Assembly (NCBI GenBank): GCA_035610365.1
Contig: CM069432.1
Coordinates: 26,474,354-26,538,353 of the forward strand
Length of the DNA stretch: 64,000 bases
Direction of reading: 5' to 3'
Origin: Aquatica leii
Lineage: Eukaryota; Arthropoda; Insecta; Coleoptera; Lampyridae
This document shows, in pieces, positions 59,529 to 64,000 of the stretch; the stretch's first letter is position 1, and each line of letters starts with the position of its first letter. A model generated the notes under the pieces. The model was not told the origin of the DNA. It saw only the letters and a list, made by a program, of their open reading frames with translations, and did no database searches. The translations under genes were made by a program, and so were the position numbers.

Positions 59529-60062
59529 TTGAGCTTTGCGAAGGTGACTTTTTGTCTTGAAAATATTTTGTGTCAAATAAAGTTCGATGTTTTGAGATTT
59601 TGTTGCTTGCTTTGTGTTTCTTACCGTACATCACTTGGAAAAGAGAACCTAAGCGTGACCAACACAACCCAAATATTTTTAATACTAATACCGAGCACAA
59701 TTTCCGTTCCTTTTGGAGAGATAAAGAGCAAACAAATTGAACTACAAAAATGGAAAAAATTAGTGACGCCGGCCTATTTACATGCCATGATGTTTGTTCA
59801 AGTGCATGGATTTAAGATAACGCATTCGGGTTTCTCTTTAGATATGTCATTGGCAGCTATGTTTTATCAGCGCGCAGCAATTCTTGATAATGAACGGGTC
59901 TCGCTCATAATTTGTTATCACAAAAAATTCTCTTTAGTCATTGGTGTTACTGATTTATCTTCTAGCAATGAAAGGGTATGGGAAACAATTACTAGGCATT
60001 TCATGGACAAATGCAAAATACAAACAATTGGTGAATTATCATACGACTCTATTCTTGTTTAA
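59529..60062 (+). CDS. Unrecognised ORF, possible 3'-terminal exon
   Basis: A 177-codon frame ends at 60062 and is followed by AATAAA near 60140. The second half (from about 59730, KSKQIELQKWKKLVTPAYLHAM, then FSLDMSLAAMFYQRAAILDNERVSL, both quoted as spans) looks like real globular protein. The first 60 codons are cysteine-rich and unlike it, so the true exon may start at a splice acceptor between 59650 and 59735. There is no transposon signature, no known domain and no upstream exon that I can identify. It may be the last exon of a host gene or a relic. Confidence 0.35.
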   Translation: MSFAKVTFCLENILCQIKFDVLRFCCLLCVSYRTSLGKENLSVTNTTQIFLILIPSTISVPFGEIKSKQIELQKWKKLVTPAYLHAMMFVQVHGFKITHSGFSLDMSLAAMFYQRAAILDNERVSLIICYHKKFSLVIGVTDLSSSNERVWETITRHFMDKCKIQTIGELSYDSILV

Positions 60063-60309
60063 TATGTACCTAGACCACAAATTATCCGTGTTTTTTCATT
60101 TTTTTAAATTTATGTATGAATTCTTATTTTTAAAATTGTAATAAATCTTGTTCATTATATTACGTAGGTAATATTGTGTTTGTTTTCAACACCTTCCGAT
60201 AATTGCCAGATTTGCGATATCTGTGAATTTTTTGTATGTGGGATAAATAAAAAAAGGTAAATAATCGTTCGTAATAAGAAAAATACTGCAAGAATTTGCA
60301 ACGTAGTCT

Positions 60310-60475
60310 TGTTTTTGCTAATATCTTGCAGAGCTAGTTTTGTATCCAATCTTGGTCTTGCATCCTTGAGTCTTGGTCTTGCTAATGGCGTTGTTATCTT
60401 GTTCTTGGTCTTGCAAATCATGCGAGACCAAGACAAGACTACAAGACCAAGACCGATTGTGGCCACCACTATTTA
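60310..60475. repeat. MITE-like end with CTTGGTCTTG repeats
   Basis: CTTGGTCTTG recurs at about 60351, 60374 and 60404, and its inverse CAAGACCAAGAC at about 60439. The right end ATTGTGGCCACCACT resembles, in reverse complement, the AGTGGTGGCCA start of some hAT-type MITEs. The left border is not seen. Confidence 0.45.
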
Positions 60476-61455
60476 TATATTACAACCAATCATTGTTTTA
60501 ACAATAAAGAAAAATGTTAATTACCGTTTTCATTAGTAAAAACAAAACCAAAAATGCGTATTTAGTAAAATCACTACAGACAAAATTTTGGAAAGCAATC
60601 TCAGATATTCAACATTGTCTTAGATGAGTCAGGTTAGACTTGATACAAGAGCACATAACAAGCAAAACGTAGTTTGCAATAAACCATAAACACATTTATG
60701 GTAGTTTTACCGGTACCAGCAATTTAGCAATTAATTATTGTGGAAAGGTACAGAATGTACGAGTGTGAAGCAGGCAAAGCAGATCAACTTTTTTCAAAGA
60801 TTAGCGCCGTTCGCAAATGAAAACATCGTATCTCGAATTTTTGGGTCACATTCTTATATGAAAAGATCTTTTTCAATTAAACACATATTCTTCAAAATAT
60901 TTTTGAGTCAAAATCATTTTTTGAAAAAAGTATTTTTATTGTATCTAGTTTGAATACAAAAGTTCCCCCAATATTATGAAAAAAACATTCAATATTTTTT
61001 ATTATTAAGTATAATAGTAGGTTGTAAAGTGCTACTATTGGTTAATGAACATATTTATATTTTCTGATAATTCTATAACAGTTTTTAGAACAAAAGTTTA
61101 CAAAACTGTTTACCTAAGGCAAAACATTTTATTTAATGCTATTTTAAGAATTTAAATCGTACCAATTAATTTGATTTTAAAAATGTAAGTTATTTGAAGT
61201 TCGTGCTTAATTAAATGTGAATATTATTAAATTAAATATATTTTAGATATAATTAATGCTTAAAGTAATAATGTTTTAAACAATTAAAAAAACTACAGCA
61301 ATACAAATGTTACTGTTTATTTTTGTGTTGTAAATCAGAATTTTAAATTACGGCAAAATTAGTTTTATTATATTATAATAACAACTGTTACAATCACGCA
61401 CTTGATTTTTAATTCGAAATTAATACCATAAACTTTAAATTTGATTCAGTAACAG
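60476..61455. other. AT-rich non-coding
   Basis: No gene or clear repeat is visible. Confidence 0.5.
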
Positions 61456-61600
61456 GTTGCGCATTCAGAAGCAGAGGTAGACCACCAACAAGATGGGCCG
61501 ATGATGTAAAAAGAGTTGCAGGAAATTGGATCCAGATTGCACAGGACAGAAACAAATGGAAGGGTTTGAGAGCCTATGTCCAGCAGTGGACGACCTAGGC
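61456..61600 (+). pseudogene. LINE ORF2 C-terminal relic
   Basis: It reads RGRPPTRWADDVKRVAGNW, then IQIAQDRNKWKGL and YVQQWTT before a stop. This ending is very common at the C-terminus of APE-type LINE polyproteins. Only about 45 codons survive. Confidence 0.65.
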
Positions 61601-61639
61601 TGGGGAAGAAGAAGATTTTTTTATATTTAATTGAAAAAC

Positions 61640-64000
61640 AGCGATCAGAAGTACATATTCTATAAGTTATTTAGCTTATTTGGAATTCACTTAAAAATAC
61701 TGAATTCACTAATATTCTGATGGGGCTTTGTTCAACGATCAGACCCTTACTACCTTACTTAAGGTCGATTGGCCAGTGTCGTTTTAACCTTCTGTTGTTC
61801 CGATATTGCAATAGTGGTTGTATGAGTGGATTTGTATGAATTTCTAGTCTAGAGTGATGTTTATTACTTCTCCTAGTATGACTTCTTTGATGAACGGTAT
61901 TCTTAAATCTTTGTGTAGTGTTTGGTTACTCACATACCACGGTGATCAACCATGGTTCTAAGGATTTTTGACTGTGATCTTTGAATTATGGCGGTGTTGG
62001 ATTTACTGGCGCATGCCCACAGCTCGATGCCATATGTCCAGATTGGCTTGATAACAACTTCATATAACAGTGACAGTTTAGATCTCCTACCAATGAGCCA
62101 GTGTAACTTTCAGAGACCCATGTCTATATGCTTCCTTTTCTTCTGTATATGTTATCTTCATGTAAGTTTTGAGTCTAGATGGATTCCAAGATATTTTACA
62201 TTTGTTAATAACGGGAATTGTATATTGTTGATGGAGGCTCGTGGACATTTTTGCTCACGTATGGTGAAAGTTACTTGTATAGACTTTGTTTCATTAATTT
62301 TAACTTTTCATTTATCCAGCCATTCTTAGAGTAAGTTAAGGTGGACCCGTTGATGTGCTGTTGCTATTAAGGGATCTCTATTTATAGCCATAATAACTGT
62401 GTCGTTCGAGAATGTTCACGTAATTGTGCTGGTAGTTATGGGAAGGTCGAATGTATATATTAAGTATAGATATGGTCTAGGGAGCTACCTTGGGGAACAC
62501 CTACTTTAATTTCGTGAAAAATAGAAATTTCTCCACTCCACTCTAGTTCGGAATTTCCTATTTTCCAGATATAATTTAAACAATATAATGCTAAGGTTTT
62601 GGTAGAATGCGTTTGATTTTATCTAGAAGTCCTGCATGCCAGATCCTGTCAAAGGCATCGCTGACATCAAGGAATGGCTGTTGTACAGTATTTCTTATTG
62701 TCCAGAGATTTGTGAATAGTGTTAGCTGTCCGATGACACTGTTGTGTGGTAGAGTGCTCGGCACGAAACCCAAATTGATGGTGCGGAATTACGTCTTGTA
62801 GAGGTATTTGATAAAGTAATAGTCGCTCTAGTAGTTTTGATATCGTTGAGAGCAAACTTATCGGTCTGTACAAAGTTAAATTGTTTGGGTCTTTTCTAGT
62901 TTTTGGCATTAAAATTATCTCTGATAATTTTAGAGCTTGTGGCCTATATTGTAGCCTGAGTACGGTATTAAATATGTAAATTAACATAAATATTCTTTTT
63001 TGGGAACTTCTTTGAGCATCTTAGAAGTGACTTGGTCAATCCCTCGAGCTTTCTTATTGTTAAGGAGAACTACTTTCCGTATTTTTTAGGGGTGAAGAAG
63101 TGTATTCTACTCGCAGAGACATCCGATGTATTAGCGTTTAAGAAATCTAAAATGCCCCTTTCTGCTTTATCGTTATTTGGTGTAAATACTGCTTCCAAGT
63201 GTTCTGCAAATAGATCAGCTTTTTTTTGGTTCGATTTGGCTCATAGCCGAACGAATGGAGATTCAATTCGTATTAGCGGTATTATATTTATTGGTTTTCT
63301 TGGGCTTCAACCGGTTTCCAGATACTGTTTCGCTTTATCCGCTAGAGCATGGGTTTGATGTCATACCTTTTTAGCTTTTCTTTGTATGAAGATTTTTTTT
63401 GTTAGTTTAAACGGTATATTACTAACATTTCCTTGTTGATGTAATTCAGGTGTAGCTTTTTTTGCAACTTAATGTATAATTGCGATTAACGTGTTGACTT
63501 GTTCTTCTAATTCAATAGGTGTCTTGAATCTTATATTTAAGTTAATTTTAGCTGCTGCTGCATTTTTATATAGGTCCTAGTCTGTTGTTGTTGTGCACGG
63601 ATTTGGTGCACGCTTGATGTCTATTACCATTAAGCTGACTGTAACTATGATTGGAGTGTGGTCAGGAGATTATCGTAATTTGCTACTACCTGTGTGTAAA
63701 GTAAAGATATACTGCTAGTCACAAAAAAGTCACGGAGGTCTGGACTTTTGTCCGAGTCAGTAGGCCAATATGTGAGGGTTCCAGTTCTTGTCAATGATTA
63801 CCTTTAAAGCTTCTCTTCCTTTCTTTTGTAGTAATTCTGGAACCCCAAAAGGTGTTTTTACTATTAAAGTCTCCTCCTGCTATGAAGTTATGTCAAAAAA
63901 CTTTTGGAAGTGTTTTTTCAGATTGTGACGAGGTGGACAATATACTGCAGAGAGTGTTAGGTCATACAGTAATAGTTGTATTTAAATGGTAGTTGCTTGT
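61640..64000 (-). mobile_element. Jockey-like LINE relic, running off the right edge
   Basis: On the minus strand the RT is readable: LTLYRPISLLSTISKLLERLL (as a span near 62880), HHQFGFRAEHSTTQQ, and DVSDAFDRIWHAGLLDKI in 62987-62591. Further RT and tail wording (NVKYLGIHLDSKLTW, IWTYGIELWACASKS) continues down to about 61990. Endonuclease-side sequence extends toward 64000 with many stops. The copy is old, with several frameshifts, and its 5' end is outside the window. Confidence 0.75.

Noticed and set aside
1-64000. tRNA genes and CRISPR arrays
   Set aside because: No tRNA B-box with a matching cloverleaf and no regularly spaced short repeats were seen on either strand.

Overview
The window looks like an insect nuclear genome, possibly a beetle (inference). 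It holds three ordinary host genes in AT-rich DNA: a flavin-containing monooxygenase with introns of only 43-50 bp (3886-5350), a single-exon IBA57 (31932-32996, minus) and a single-exon CDPF1 (34209-34589, minus). Nearly everything else recognisable is transposon sequence of insect type: R2, R1-clade and Jockey-like LINEs, a Penelope-like element, hAT, piggyBac and pogo/Tigger DNA transposons, and fossil Ty3/gypsy and BEL/Pao elements. No CRISPR array, operon or tRNA gene was found.

Layout. 1-3315 is a Ty3 fossil with a solo LTR nested in it. 3886-5350 is the FMO gene. 6343-7665 is a decayed repetitive ORF of uncertain class. 7670-20993 is the most unusual stretch: a head-to-head inverted structure built on short pieces of 28S ribosomal DNA. 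Each arm contains a different R2 LINE inserted at the classical R2 target site. From left to right it reads: unit X, 28S downstream flank (minus), R2b (minus, holding an LTR element and a solo LTR), 28S upstream flank folded back on itself at 15210-15304, R2a (plus, holding a solo LTR), 28S downstream flank, unit X again. Both R2 reading frames are almost open once the nested LTRs and one copy of each 4-bp target duplication are set aside.

20994-24660 is a Ty3 fossil with a piggyBac element inside. 24896-26363 and 27708-30555 are two pogo/Tigger elements, the first decayed and the second nearly whole with matching ends. A hAT tail lies at 31408-31604, followed by IBA57 and CDPF1. 35590-42100 is a graveyard of BEL/Pao and Ty3 pieces. 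42590-47849 is a hAT element disrupted by a recent duplication. 48014-53282 is a 5'-truncated Penelope-like element split by an apparently intact R1-clade LINE (48629-52863, both ORFs open) with a 14-bp target duplication. A Ty3 3' end follows to 54072. The last 10 kb is mostly non-coding AT-rich DNA, with a minisatellite, one unrecognised 3'-terminal ORF (59529-60062), a MITE-like end, and a Jockey-like LINE running off the right edge.

The host genes show no sign of working together. The elements interact by nesting: the order of insertion can be read from target duplications, and the rDNA fragments appear to have served as landing sites for R2 outside a normal rDNA unit.
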